32,448 bases of DNA from Betaproteobacteria bacterium (GCA_947486575.1 CANKUB010000046.1:1-32448), one strand, 5' to 3'. Positions 17,914 through 26,856 are shown, numbered from the stretch's first letter. The notes: a model not told the origin generated them from the sequence alone. Numbers and translations: made by a program.

Positions 17914-18300
17914 ATGCAACACCTTGAACCCAAAGCAGCTTACGAATTTCTGAAAGATAACCCCGAAGCGGTTTTCATTGATTGCCGCAGTGAGATTGAA
18001 TATTTTTTCGTCGGACATCCAACACGCGCCATACACGTAGCATGGCAGGAAGGCCCGAATTGGGCGGTGGACCCGCAGTTTGTCGCGCATGTCAAGACAG
18101 CAGCAGGCATGAATCGCCCGGTGGTGCTTATCTGCCGCAGCGGCAATCGTTCAATGGATGCGGCGCAAGTTCTGGAAGCCGCTGGTTTCACTCAGGTTTA
18201 TAACGTGTTGCACGGATTCGAAGGCGAGCTCGGCGAAAATCACCATCGCAACGAAAAATCAGGTTGGCGGCACGACGGGTTGCCTTGGGAACAAAGCTAG
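17914..18300 (+). CDS. Rhodanese-like domain protein
   Basis: Single-domain rhodanese of 128 residues, predicted to carry persulfide sulfur on a cysteine. The active-site loop is 'LICRSGNRS', with the catalytic Cys followed by the SGNR loop that forms the anion pocket. 'AVFIDCRSEIEYFFVGHPTRAIHV' is the typical N-terminal rhodanese strand-helix, and 'AGFTQVYNVLHGFEG' the C-terminal one. I start at the ATG at 17914 (MQHLEPKAA), because the promoter above overlaps the alternative ATG at 17887 (nine codons earlier) and this start fits the domain edge. It diverges from metH and converges on the VIT1 gene, five bases away. Cytoplasmic; acceptor of the sulfur unknown. Confidence 0.88.
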   Translation: MQHLEPKAAYEFLKDNPEAVFIDCRSEIEYFFVGHPTRAIHVAWQEGPNWAVDPQFVAHVKTAAGMNRPVVLICRSGNRSMDAAQVLEAAGFTQVYNVLHGFEGELGENHHRNEKSGWRHDGLPWEQS

Positions 18301-18304
18301 GCCG

Positions 18305-19339
18305 TCAACTCAGGGTTACGCCCAGTAATTTGCCGATCAAGTAAGTGACGAGGCCGGCGGCGCAGCCAATACTCAGCATACGCGTGCCGCTCCACCAGGC
18401 ATTGCGCCCGGTGAATAGCGACAGAGTTGCGCCCACCCCAAATAGCGCCGCCGTGGTCAGCGCTATCGCAATAGCCATGCTTTTTGTGCCACTCGCAAAC
18501 ACGAACGGCAGCAGCGGTACCGACGCGCCGACGGCAAACGCGGCAAACGAAAACAGTGCGGCGCCCCAGGGGGATCCCAGGTCGTCCGGGTTCAGACCCA
18601 ATTCCTCGCGCGCCAGCGTATCCAGCGCGCGCGCCGGATCTGAGGTGAGTTGTGTTGCCAGCCGTACTGCATCGTCGCGCGGAAGTCCTCGTGCCACGTA
18701 GATCAGGGCTAGCTCTTCGGCTTCCTCTTCGGGATAGTGATCGAGTTCGTCCTTTTCGAGCCCAATCTGGTACTCGAACATTTCACGCTGCGAGCGCACC
18801 GAAACATATTCACCCGCCGCCATGGAAAATGCGCCCGCAATCAGCCCCGCTATACCGGAAAGCAGCAGCAACTTGTTGTCTGCCGCAGCACCGGCCATAC
18901 CCATGATCAGGCTGGCATTGGAAATCAAGCCATCATTGACACCAAACACGGCGGCGCGCAGATTGCCGCCACTGCCTATGCCGCGATGGCGCTTGCCCAT
19001 TTCGCTGCCGGGCGCTTGTGAAGCATGCCCCTGCAAGGCGTGCGTATAGAGTGACATGCCTCGCACTTTCATGGCCGACAATACCGTCCGTAGCGGCCGT
19101 GCGCCGAAACGCCGCAACAGAGCCGCCACGACGCGCGTTCGCGTATCCGGCGCATACGGCGCCAGTGGCAAGTAACCGGCCTCGCCAGCCAACCGCTCCC
19201 AAATAGCCGCCTGCTTTTCCGCCTCGCCCGCCAATTCAGTGAACAAGGCGGCACGCGGCGTGCCTGCCTCGGTCTCGCTCACCACCCGGTAAAGGTATGC
19301 CGCCTGCTTTTCCTCGCGCCAGCTCGATAATTCGCTCAT
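18305..19339 (-). CDS. Ferritin-like/VIT1 (CCC1) family metal transporter
   Basis: Inner-membrane protein of 344 residues in the VIT1/CCC1 family, which moves Fe(II) or Mn(II). Residues ~1-110 form a ferritin-like helical domain ('REEKQAAYLYRVVSETEAG', 'FTELAGEAEKQAAIWERLA') with Glu residues spaced as metal ligands. Residues ~125-344 are the VIT1 membrane domain: 'LRAAVFGVNDGLISNASLIMG', 'GAFSMAAGEYVSVRSQRE', then a cytoplasmic 'EKDELDHYPEEEAEEL' metal-binding helix and three hydrophobic helices. The start is the ATG at 19339, overlapping the exporter stop as ATGA, which implies translational coupling. An upstream extension of the frame lies entirely within the exporter gene and is discounted. 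Confidence 0.88.
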   Translation of the reverse strand: MSELSSWREEKQAAYLYRVVSETEAGTPRAALFTELAGEAEKQAAIWERLAGEAGYLPLAPYAPDTRTRVVAALLRRFGARPLRTVLSAMKVRGMSLYTHALQGHASQAPGSEMGKRHRGIGSGGNLRAAVFGVNDGLISNASLIMGMAGAAADNKLLLLSGIAGLIAGAFSMAAGEYVSVRSQREMFEYQIGLEKDELDHYPEEEAEELALIYVARGLPRDDAVRLATQLTSDPARALDTLAREELGLNPDDLGSPWGAALFSFAAFAVGASVPLLPFVFASGTKSMAIAIALTTAALFGVGATLSLFTGRNAWWSGTRMLSIGCAAGLVTYLIGKLLGVTLS

Positions 19340-20553
19340 GTTTGCCCCCGTGTTCGCAACAACCAAAGATACGCCAACCAGAGCATCAGGGCAGCAAGCG
19401 CAAACAACAGGCCACCAAAAGCCATGGTTGCGGCGGTAGCCGAAAACAGGGGCGAGGCAATCGCTGCGACAAAACCGGCCACCATCGACTGCACGCAACT
19501 TTGCAAGGAGGCAGCCATGCCACGATTACGCGGAAACAGGTCCAGCAACATCAAGGTCAGCGATGGCATTGCCAGCGCCATGCCCGTAGCGACAATCACC
19601 TGATGTGCGACTGACCACGGTAACTGTGGCGGAAAAGCCAGATAAAACAAATTGTTATACGCAACACCTGCAAACATGATGGAAAATGACAACCACACCG
19701 TGCGGCGCGCAGAAAACTTTCCTGCAAGTCTGCCGGAAAGTGTCGCCCCCAACATCATGCCGATCACGCCCGCCATAAACAGCCAGGCGAAATCGTGAGC
19801 GGTCAGGCCCAGGTGACGATAAATAAAAGCCGGTGCTGAGAGCACATAGAGAAAAAACCCGGCAAAGCTGAGCGAACTCGTCCCCGCCAGCAAAATGAAC
19901 TTTGGATTGAGCGCCACTAAGCGGTACGCCGCGAGCAGCGGCGCTGCCGCAAAGCGTTGACGTGCAGACGCCGGGAGCGTCTCCGGCAGATAGCGATGGC
20001 AGGCAATGAACAGCAATGCCCCAAACAGGGAGAGGAACCAGAAGTTCGCGCGCCAGCCAAACCACGTTTGCAGGGCACCGCCGATTATCGGTGCAATGGC
20101 CGGCGCAATCGAAAAAATCAGCATCACCCGGGACATCTGCCGCTGTGCTTCAACCCCCTGATACGCATCGCGCACTACCGCGCGACTCAAGGCTGTGCTC
20201 GCGCCCGCGACCAACCCCTGTAACGCGCGGCAGATCAACAACATGGTCATGCTGTCGGCCATCGCGCAGCCTATGGAGGCCAGCACGTAACCGCCTAAAC
20301 CCACCAGAATTACTGGCCGCCGACCTACCGCATCCGAAATCGCACCGTGAAACAGCATCATGACTGCAAACGGAATTAGGTAGGCCGTCAGCGTTTGCTG
20401 TATCAGCACCTCCGTTGTCGCCATCTCTGCCGCGATCGCGGGAAACGAGGGCAGATAGGTGTCGATAGTGAACGGCCCGATTGTGGCAAGGCCAGCAATC
20501 AATAATGGTAGCCAGCGTGAATGGCGAGGAACGGTGGGCAACGGTGATTCCAC
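19336..20553 (-). CDS. Bcr/CflA family drug-resistance exporter (MFS)
   Basis: Proton-driven multidrug efflux transporter of the major facilitator superfamily, inner membrane, 405 residues with about twelve hydrophobic helices. The Bcr/CflA signature is clear: 'GPFTIDTYLPSFPAIAAEM' in the first helix, 'GAISDAVGRRPVILVGL' as the loop 2-3 motif, and 'RALQGLVAGASTALSRAVVRDAY' in helix 4. The start at 20553 is GTG. It overlaps the downstream VIT1 gene by four bases, making a two-gene operon. The substrate cannot be assigned; family members export bicyclomycin, chloramphenicol, sulfonamides or cysteine. Pairing with a metal transporter may hint at a stress role but this is speculation. Confidence 0.93.
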   Translation of the reverse strand: MESPLPTVPRHSRWLPLLIAGLATIGPFTIDTYLPSFPAIAAEMATTEVLIQQTLTAYLIPFAVMMLFHGAISDAVGRRPVILVGLGGYVLASIGCAMADSMTMLLICRALQGLVAGASTALSRAVVRDAYQGVEAQRQMSRVMLIFSIAPAIAPIIGGALQTWFGWRANFWFLSLFGALLFIACHRYLPETLPASARQRFAAAPLLAAYRLVALNPKFILLAGTSSLSFAGFFLYVLSAPAFIYRHLGLTAHDFAWLFMAGVIGMMLGATLSGRLAGKFSARRTVWLSFSIMFAGVAYNNLFYLAFPPQLPWSVAHQVIVATGMALAMPSLTLMLLDLFPRNRGMAASLQSCVQSMVAGFVAAIASPLFSATAATMAFGGLLFALAALMLWLAYLWLLRTRGQT

Positions 20554-20696
20554 TCTGGCGGCAGTCGGGGTTATTAATGATTGTACCGTGTGGACGCCAT
20601 TTCTCAGTGGCTTAAAGCGGGTCGCAATATCGAATAAGGCACCAATTTAGCGTTGTGCGCACACGCGTTCAGCGATACGCTGACGAAAACTCTATT

Positions 20697-20730
20697 TTCG
20701 GTGTTTGGCATGCTTCGGTGTTTGGCATGC
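20697..20730. repeat. Perfect 17-bp tandem duplication
   Basis: TTCGGTGTTTGGCATGC occurs twice back to back (20697-20713 and 20714-20730). It sits across the translation start of the small zinc-ribbon membrane gene. Each copy contains an ATG, and because 17 is not a multiple of three only the second ATG (20727) is in the gene's frame. Confidence 0.9.
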
Positions 20731-21137
20731 GCGTAGCAGATCAAATCCGCAAACGCGGATTCCGCCGTTGGCACGAGCGCCAGCTTATCGAGGCGCACGC
20801 GAGCTTGGTGACGGCGTTTTTAAGTGTGATCTTGATCGCCGTGTGTCTGGATCAACTTGATTGGCGTGGCGCAGGGGTGAAGCCCTTGGTGATGCTGGCG
20901 TTGATCGCCGCAGGCGTAGCGTTGTGTTTCAAGACCGTGACATTCTATTTCAGCATGCTGTTCCGCGCTGAACATTTTGCCCTGCAGGCCGTGTGCAGCG
21001 AATGCAAAGTCTACGGCGTCATAGACGTGCTTGCCACCCACAACGACGACGTTTTGCACGTGTGCTGCAAAAAGTGTCATCACCAGTGGACCATCCATGC
21101 ACAGGAGATTCCGCCAGCGGCGGGCAAATCCCTGTAA
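20727..21137 (+). CDS. Small membrane protein with C-terminal zinc ribbon, function unknown
   Basis: I do not recognise this gene. From the ATG at 20727 it encodes 136 residues; the frame stays open 24 codons upstream, but the ATG lies in the second copy of a 17-bp duplication and directly precedes the conserved-looking charged start (RVADQIRKRGFRRWHERQ). Two hydrophobic helices follow at about 27-45 and 53-78. The C-terminal ~50 residues, likely cytoplasmic, carry a treble-clef or ribbon-like set of cysteines: Cys90 and Cys93 (CSEC), then Cys113/114 and Cys117 (CCKKC) with adjacent His residues, as in zinc ribbons. It diverges from the Bcr/CflA gene and ends eight bases from the convergent fahA stop. 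Possible roles include membrane-tethered nucleic acid or protein binding; none is shown. Confidence 0.65.
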   Translation: MRVADQIRKRGFRRWHERQLIEAHASLVTAFLSVILIAVCLDQLDWRGAGVKPLVMLALIAAGVALCFKTVTFYFSMLFRAEHFALQAVCSECKVYGVIDVLATHNDDVLHVCCKKCHHQWTIHAQEIPPAAGKSL

Positions 21138-21145
21138 CTTGCAGC

Positions 21146-22480
21146 TTATCTGCCACCCGCCACCATGCGCGCGAAGCAATCGCCAAACCCTATGGCGGCA
21201 TAACCCTCGCGCTTGCCATGCGCACGGAGGTAAATGTCGTCGCCGTCCTGCACCCAGCGACGGGTTTCGCCGGACGACAATGTGATGTCGCGCGTGCCGT
21301 CAAACGTGAGCTCGGCGATGCTGCCGTAGTTTTCGGGCGTGGGCCCGCTGATGGTGCCAGAGCCGAAAATATCACCGGACTCCAGACTGCAACCGCCGCA
21401 GGTGTGATGCGCCACCATTTGTGCGACTGTCCAGTAAAGGTGCTTGGTATTGCTGACCGCAATGCGCTGCGGCGGCATGCCTTTGCTGCGCATGCCTTCG
21501 GTGTGAATCAGCACTTCGATTTCAAGATCGAACTGCCCTTCACGCTGGTCTGCGTCGTCCCACAGATAGGGCAACGGCTTCGGGTCCCCTTCAGGCCGCG
21601 GCGGTTGTGCCGCCTGAAACGGTGCCAGCGCTTCCGGCGTGATAATCCACGGCGAAATGGTGGTGCCAAAGTTCTTCGACAAAAACGGCCCCAGCGGTTG
21701 AGACTCCCAACGCTGGATATCGCGCGCTGACCAGTCGTTCAGCATGCAGTAGCCGTAGATGTGCTCGCGGCCTTTGCTGGTCGGTATGGGATCACCCCAT
21801 GTATTGCCGTGACCAATCCAGATGCCGAATTCAAGTTCAAAATCCATTTTGAGGCACGGGCCGAATGTTGGCAGTTTCTCGCCATCGACCACGCGCTGGC
21901 CGTTGGGACGGCGTACCGGCGTTCCTGCTGGACGCACGGTAGAAGCACGGCTGTGATATGCCACCGGCACGTATTTGTAATTGGGACTTAGCGGCGGATT
22001 GGAACCGCGGCGCTTCCCGCCATTTTCCGCGTGCGTTATGCCCGCGAAAAAATCGGTAAAGGCGCCGATTTTTGCGGGCAGATGCAGCTTGCAATCAGCT
22101 ATTTTGTGCAGCAGCTTTGCGGCCAGCGGCTGTGCGCGCCCGGATTCGGTGGTGCCTTCCGCCAGCAGCGCGGACACTTGCTTGCGCAGCGCGGCACGCG
22201 GGCCTGCACCCAGCGCCATCAAGTCGTTTAGCGTAGAGGCACAGGCAGCACGCGCGGCTTTTTCCGCATCGCCGGAAAACAGCTGCGCGTCACACGCCGC
22301 CTTCAGATCAAAAACCTCGTCGCCGATGGCAACACCACCGCGCGGCGTGTCGCCCTTGGCATTAGCTACGCTGAAGATACCCAGGGGCAGGTTCTGAATG
22401 GGAAAATCCGCATGGCCATTCGCGCTGGTTACCCAGCTTTTGCGATGGGTGTGGTGGGTTTCGTCGAGTTGAAGCATCAT
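21146..22480 (-). CDS. fahA: Fumarylacetoacetase
   Basis: Hydrolyses fumarylacetoacetate to fumarate and acetoacetate, the last step of tyrosine and homogentisate degradation; cytoplasmic. The 444 residues cover the N-terminal SH3-like domain and the C-terminal FAH fold. Metal and catalytic positions of the family are present: Asp143 and His150 ('DFFAGITHAENGG'), 'VPVAYHSRAS', Glu215 and Glu217 ('MDFELEFGIWIG'), Asp249 and Arg253 ('LNDWSARDIQ'), and Lys269. Two adjacent ATGs (22480 and 22477) follow an AAAGG site. It lies 66 bases downstream of ccmI on the same strand; homogentisate dioxygenase, its usual neighbour, is not in the window. Confidence 0.96.
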   Translation of the reverse strand: MMLQLDETHHTHRKSWVTSANGHADFPIQNLPLGIFSVANAKGDTPRGGVAIGDEVFDLKAACDAQLFSGDAEKAARAACASTLNDLMALGAGPRAALRKQVSALLAEGTTESGRAQPLAAKLLHKIADCKLHLPAKIGAFTDFFAGITHAENGGKRRGSNPPLSPNYKYVPVAYHSRASTVRPAGTPVRRPNGQRVVDGEKLPTFGPCLKMDFELEFGIWIGHGNTWGDPIPTSKGREHIYGYCMLNDWSARDIQRWESQPLGPFLSKNFGTTISPWIITPEALAPFQAAQPPRPEGDPKPLPYLWDDADQREGQFDLEIEVLIHTEGMRSKGMPPQRIAVSNTKHLYWTVAQMVAHHTCGGCSLESGDIFGSGTISGPTPENYGSIAELTFDGTRDITLSSGETRRWVQDGDDIYLRAHGKREGYAAIGFGDCFARMVAGGR

Positions 22481-22546
22481 GGCCGCCTTTCAATAAGTAT
22501 TTGTTTTTATTGAATTTTTAGTTAAATAACAGAGCCTGCATGAATC

Positions 22547-23830
22547 TTACTGAACCTCTGTGTCGATGGTGATCGTAATATTTTTTTCTGCGTTGGTCAC
22601 TGCCTTGGTTGCGCCCTGCAGATCGCCAGGCTGAGGCATCGCATTACCGCTTTTTGAGATGCGCGCGCCGACGATGACCTGCTTCGCGCTTGACAAGTTA
22701 GCGGCCGGGTTCATTGCCATGCTGTCGTCGAGTGCAAATTTGATGGGCAGCTCGCTCGCTTTTTTACGCAGAATGGCAAGCGGCATACGCGAGCCCTCAG
22801 CGGCGCGGGCGAATATGAATACGGTGTCTCCCGGCGAAACCTTCGCCGCCAGCGGTGGTGCCAGCGTTACCATGCCGCTGACCCCTTTTGTCGAAGCGGC
22901 GACGGATTTTTCAGCGGGCTTCTCTACCGCTTTTTCAGCCACCGGCGCTTTGGCTGCGCCGCCACCGGCCATGCTCCGCGCTTCGGCGATACTTCCCTGC
23001 ACGTTGCGCGCCATTTCCGTGTCGGGCGGCACCAGTGTTGCCATCTTTTCCCAATGCTTGATGGCCGTAGTGAAATCTTTTTTATCGAAGGCAATAGTGC
23101 CCGCCAGCGCCAGTGATTTCACGTGCTTTGGATCAATCTTCAGCGCGCGCATGATCAGCGCTTCCGGTTCGCCAAGCAGGCTTTGCCCACGCGCCATGGC
23201 AAGGGCATCCGCGTAATCGGCCAGCAAATGCGGATTGTCCGGCACGCGTTCCACCGCCTTGGCGTAGGCTGCGGCAGAATCGTCATAGCGGTTCATTACG
23301 GCGTAGGAACGGCCCAGCATCGCCCAGCCTTGCGGATCGTCGGGGTTTTGCTTCATGCGCTCAGCAAGCTTTGCCACCATCGCCTCAACCTGTTCAGCGC
23401 TGGGTGCTTTGCCGTTAGCGCCATTCGTTCCGTGGGGTGGCGGCGCAACCGGCGATAGAGCGCGCGGGGTGCCTACGGCAAAATACAGTCCGACGGCCAA
23501 TAGCGGTACGGCAGCACCTAAAATCACGGCAGGCGCGCGGCTGGCGGGTCGCGTGGCAGCGGGTGCGGGCGTTTCGCCCACGTCGTCGAGCAAACGCTTT
23601 TCCAGCTCCATGCGTGCCCGCTCGTATTGCTCATCGCTTAACGTGCCAGCCCTTCGATCAGCCTCCAGCTCATTTTGTTGATCGCGATAGACTGCGACAT
23701 TCAGCGCACTGTTGGTGTTGTTCGTGCTGGCCGCCGCACCTGTGGTTTTATGGCTCCGCCACAGCGGTGGCAGTACGAACAGCAGCGCGACAACAATCAA
23801 AATCGCCGCAACAATCCAGAATACAGTCAT
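22547..23830 (-). CDS. ccmI: Cytochrome c biogenesis protein CcmI (CycH)
   Basis: Apocytochrome c chaperone of System I, inner membrane with a periplasmic TPR domain. The 427 residues begin with a transmembrane helix (VFWIVAAILIVVALLFVLPPLW). The characteristic CcmI segment 'VAVYRDQQNELEADRRAGTLSDEQYERARMELEKRLLDD' follows, then a second helix near 103-118, TPR-like repeats (about 145-265: 'DPQGWAMLGRSYAVMNRYDDSAAAYAKAVE') and a beta-rich C-terminal domain. The last codons of ccmH overlap its start by four bases (ATGA). It closes the ccm cluster. Confidence 0.95.
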   Translation of the reverse strand: MTVFWIVAAILIVVALLFVLPPLWRSHKTTGAAASTNNTNSALNVAVYRDQQNELEADRRAGTLSDEQYERARMELEKRLLDDVGETPAPAATRPASRAPAVILGAAVPLLAVGLYFAVGTPRALSPVAPPPHGTNGANGKAPSAEQVEAMVAKLAERMKQNPDDPQGWAMLGRSYAVMNRYDDSAAAYAKAVERVPDNPHLLADYADALAMARGQSLLGEPEALIMRALKIDPKHVKSLALAGTIAFDKKDFTTAIKHWEKMATLVPPDTEMARNVQGSIAEARSMAGGGAAKAPVAEKAVEKPAEKSVAASTKGVSGMVTLAPPLAAKVSPGDTVFIFARAAEGSRMPLAILRKKASELPIKFALDDSMAMNPAANLSSAKQVIVGARISKSGNAMPQPGDLQGATKAVTNAEKNITITIDTEVQ

Positions 23831-24303
23831 CGGTGCTCCATCCCGTTGCCCTCGGTGCCTTTGTCAGGGTTATCCAGCAACGCAGCAGCCCGTGCACGCT
23901 CCGCTGACGTAAGTTGGGGTTCCGCCGCTATGGATGCCCGGCGGCGCAAGCGCATAAAAAGCGCAATCAGCCCGCCGATCAGAAGTAACCCCGGCCCGAA
24001 CCACAGCAGTAGCGTGGTCGCCTTCATCGGTGGACGGTACAACACAAAATCACCATAGCGTTCGGTCATGTAATTGATGACATCCTGCTCACTGGCACCC
24101 TGCCTGAGTTTTTCGCGCACCTGATTTTTCAGGTCAACGGCAAGGTCTGCATGGGAATCCGCCAGCGACTGGTTCTGACACACCAGGCAGCGCAACTCTT
24201 CGGCGAGGCGCTGCACCCGTTGATCAAGTGCCGCATCATCTGCGGCTTGAACACGCGCGAGACCGAAGGCAAAAATTAATAAAAAAAACAATAGGTTACG
24301 CAT
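23827..24303 (-). CDS. ccmH: Cytochrome c biogenesis protein CcmH
   Basis: Thiol-reductase partner of the heme lyase, holding apocytochrome CXXCH cysteines reduced in the periplasm. It has 158 residues. Residues 1-20 are a signal peptide, the redox motif 'LRCLVCQNQS' has Cys39 and Cys42, and one transmembrane helix at about 96-115 ('LLLWFGPGLLLIGGLIALFM') is followed by a short cytoplasmic tail. This is the short CcmH form; the TPR part is separate as ccmI, with which it overlaps by four bases. It lies 17 bases after the ccmG stop. Confidence 0.96.
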   Translation of the reverse strand: MRNLLFFLLIFAFGLARVQAADDAALDQRVQRLAEELRCLVCQNQSLADSHADLAVDLKNQVREKLRQGASEQDVINYMTERYGDFVLYRPPMKATTLLLWFGPGLLLIGGLIALFMRLRRRASIAAEPQLTSAERARAAALLDNPDKGTEGNGMEHR

Positions 24304-24320
24304 TGTTACCGGAAGCTCCT

Positions 24321-24854
24321 CTAGCCGTTCAGCTGCGCGATCAGCGGCAATATTTTCTCGTTCAACACCTGCGGCGTCACTGGCCCGATTTGTTTAAAAC
24401 GAATCACGCCCTGCTTATCGATTACATAGGTTTCAGGCACGCCATACACGCCATAGTCGATGCCAATGCGGCCTTGCACATCGTAAGCCGACAGCACATA
24501 CGGATCGCCAAAGCGATTCAGCCACGCAATGCCATCGGGCCGCCGGTCCTTGTAATTCAGACCGTAAATCGGCACCTTGCCGCTCTTCGCGAGATCGACC
24601 AGCACCGGATGTTCATCGCGGCACGATGCGCACCAGGAGGCCCACACATTGAGCAGCCAAACCTTGCCCACCATGTCTTTTTGCGAGAATGTTTTGTCCT
24701 GCGCATGCAGTTGCGGCAATTCAAAGGGCGGTGCGGGTTTGTTAATCAGCGGCGATGGCACCTCGCGCGGATTGAGTGTCAAACCTACACCGAGAAATAC
24801 CACCAGCACCAAAAACAGGGCGAGCGGCCATATCCAGACATTCCAACGCTTCAT
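24321..24854 (-). CDS. ccmG: Thiol:disulfide interchange protein CcmG (DsbE)
   Basis: Membrane-anchored periplasmic thioredoxin-like protein that reduces apocytochrome c or CcmH. The start is the ATG at 24854, placed just before the anchor helix (MKRWNVWIWPLALFLVLVVF) and four bases after the ccmF stop; a longer open frame lies inside ccmF and is discounted. The 177-residue product has the active-site sequence WASWCASCRDEHP with Cys75 and Cys78 and the cis-proline region 'YGVPETYVID'. The CASC centre differs from the CPTC or CVPC seen in many CcmG proteins, with no proline between the cysteines. Confidence 0.95.
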   Translation of the reverse strand: MKRWNVWIWPLALFLVLVVFLGVGLTLNPREVPSPLINKPAPPFELPQLHAQDKTFSQKDMVGKVWLLNVWASWCASCRDEHPVLVDLAKSGKVPIYGLNYKDRRPDGIAWLNRFGDPYVLSAYDVQGRIGIDYGVYGVPETYVIDKQGVIRFKQIGPVTPQVLNEKILPLIAQLNG

Positions 24855-24858
24855 CGGC

Positions 24859-26838
24859 TTATCCCGCCGCCGCTGTGCCGGCAGGCACGGTCGCGGTACG
24901 CGATCGCGTTGCAAGACGATATCGTCTGTCCAACACGGCCAGCAATCCGCCCAGCGCCATCAGCACACAGCCGCCCCAGATCCAGTCTACAAACGGCTTC
25001 ACCTGTACCCGTATCACCCACGCCTTGTCATTCACCATCTCACCCAGCGATACATACAAATCGCGTGTGAAGCCGGTAGCGATGGCTGCTTCCGTCATGG
25101 CATTTTTTTGCACGTTGTAAATGCGTTTTTCGGGATACATGGTCTTCAGCGACGCACCATCGCGGGTGACGCTGAAAGTGCCGCGCGCCGCGACATAGTT
25201 GGGACCTTTCACATCATTCAGCGCATCGAATTTAAACGTATAACCACCGAGTTCCACAGTTTCACCCACTGCGAGGCGCACGTCTTTTTCCGCTTCGTAA
25301 CTCTTGACCATGGTCACACCCACCACAAATACCGCCACACCGATATGCGCGAGCAGCATGCCGTAGTAGCTGCGGGTTTGCGTGCGCAACTTGGCAAAAA
25401 CGCTGGTGCCGGGCAACTGTTTCAGCCGCGCTAGCAGGGTTGTCACGCTGCTGGCAACAATCCACAACGCCAGCAGCAGACCAAAACTCGCCAGCGGCGT
25501 CCACTTGCCCATTGTCAGCGGCAATAGCAGTCCGCCTGCAACCGCTACCACGAACGCCCACTTCAAGCGGGTGGCCAGCTCAGGCAGATTCGCCTGCTTC
25601 CAGCGCGCCATGGGGCCGACACCCATCAGGAACAAGGCAGGCGCCATCAGTGGTACAAACACCGCTTCAAAATAGGGCGGGCCAACAGACAGCTTGCCCA
25701 TGCCCAGCGCGTCTATAAACAACGGATACAACGTGCCGAGCAAGACCGACCCCGCCGCTACCACCAGCAACACATTGTTGGTGAGCAAAAACGATTCGCG
25801 TGACACCACTTCGAAACGCCCGCCCAAACCGACTTTGTGAGCACGCCACGCAAACAATCCCAACGAGCCGCCGATGACCACTGTGAGAAACGCCAGAATG
25901 TATACGCCGCGTTTCGGGTCAACCGCAAACGCATGCACGGAAGTCAGCACGCCGGAACGCACAAGAAACGTGCCGAGCAACGACAATGCAAACGCAAAAA
26001 TAGCCAGCAATACCGTCCAGCTTTTAAACGAACCGCGTTTTTCAGTCACTGCCAGCGAATGAATCAGCGCAGTGCCCACCAGCCAAGGCATGAATGAGGC
26101 GTTTTCGACGGGATCCCAAAACCACCAGCCGCCCCAGCCCAGTTCGTAATACGCCCACCAACTGCCCAAGGCTATGCCCAGCGTGAGAAACATCCATGCG
26201 GTTGTCGTCCACGGCCGTGACCAGCGTGCCCACGTTGCATCCAGTCGGCCTGAGAGCAAGGCTGCAATGGCAAACGCAAAGGCCACCGAGAATCCGACGT
26301 ATCCCATGTAAAGCATGGGCGGGTGAATCACCATGCCGGGATCCTGTAACAGGGGATTCAAATCTCGCCCGTCCATGGCCGCCGGAAGCAGCCGATCAAA
26401 CGGGTTCGAGGTAAACAGCATAAAACTCAGGAAACCGACGCTGATCAGGCCCAGCACGCCCAGCACGCGCGAGATGATGTCATCCGGCAAATGGCTGCTG
26501 AACACACTGACCGCCATCGTCCACAGCGACAGCATCAACACCCACAGCAGCAATGATCCTTCATGCCCGCCCCAAACCCCTGCGATACGGTATTGCAGCG
26601 GCAGCGCAGAATTGGAATTGGATGCCACATATAGCACTGAAAAATCATTCTGCACAAACGAGTAGGTCAAGCACCCGAAGGCGATGGCAATAAACACGAA
26701 CTGGCCCTGCGCCGCAGGCCGCGCGAGATTCATCCATGATAAATTGCCGCGCGCCGCACCGGCCAGTGGCAGCGTGCCTTGCGCCACCGCCAGTATCAGC
26801 GCCAGTACCAATGCGAATTGACCGAGTTCTGGAATCAT
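24859..26838 (-). CDS. ccmF: Heme lyase subunit CcmF
   Basis: Integral membrane core of the cytochrome c heme lyase, receiving heme from CcmE and attaching it to CXXCH. The 659 residues carry the tryptophan-rich WWD domain ('WGGWWFWDPVENASFMPWL', about 235-253) and many transmembrane helices. Conserved periplasmic histidine regions include 'GHEGSLLLWV' (about 91-100) and 'IHPPMLYMGYVG' (about 171-182). Length and order are standard. It starts 18 bases after the ccmE stop and is followed by ccmG after four bases. Confidence 0.97.
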   Translation of the reverse strand: MIPELGQFALVLALILAVAQGTLPLAGAARGNLSWMNLARPAAQGQFVFIAIAFGCLTYSFVQNDFSVLYVASNSNSALPLQYRIAGVWGGHEGSLLLWVLMLSLWTMAVSVFSSHLPDDIISRVLGVLGLISVGFLSFMLFTSNPFDRLLPAAMDGRDLNPLLQDPGMVIHPPMLYMGYVGFSVAFAFAIAALLSGRLDATWARWSRPWTTTAWMFLTLGIALGSWWAYYELGWGGWWFWDPVENASFMPWLVGTALIHSLAVTEKRGSFKSWTVLLAIFAFALSLLGTFLVRSGVLTSVHAFAVDPKRGVYILAFLTVVIGGSLGLFAWRAHKVGLGGRFEVVSRESFLLTNNVLLVVAAGSVLLGTLYPLFIDALGMGKLSVGPPYFEAVFVPLMAPALFLMGVGPMARWKQANLPELATRLKWAFVVAVAGGLLLPLTMGKWTPLASFGLLLALWIVASSVTTLLARLKQLPGTSVFAKLRTQTRSYYGMLLAHIGVAVFVVGVTMVKSYEAEKDVRLAVGETVELGGYTFKFDALNDVKGPNYVAARGTFSVTRDGASLKTMYPEKRIYNVQKNAMTEAAIATGFTRDLYVSLGEMVNDKAWVIRVQVKPFVDWIWGGCVLMALGGLLAVLDRRYRLATRSRTATVPAGTAAAG

Positions 26839-26856
26839 GGGTTTGCCGCCTTGTTG

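Noticed and set aside
8404-22515. Shared AAAAACAAATA sequence on the minus strand upstream of both DUF486 and fahA.
   Set aside because: An 11-base AT-rich match in intergenic DNA is likely by chance, and the two genes have no functional link.
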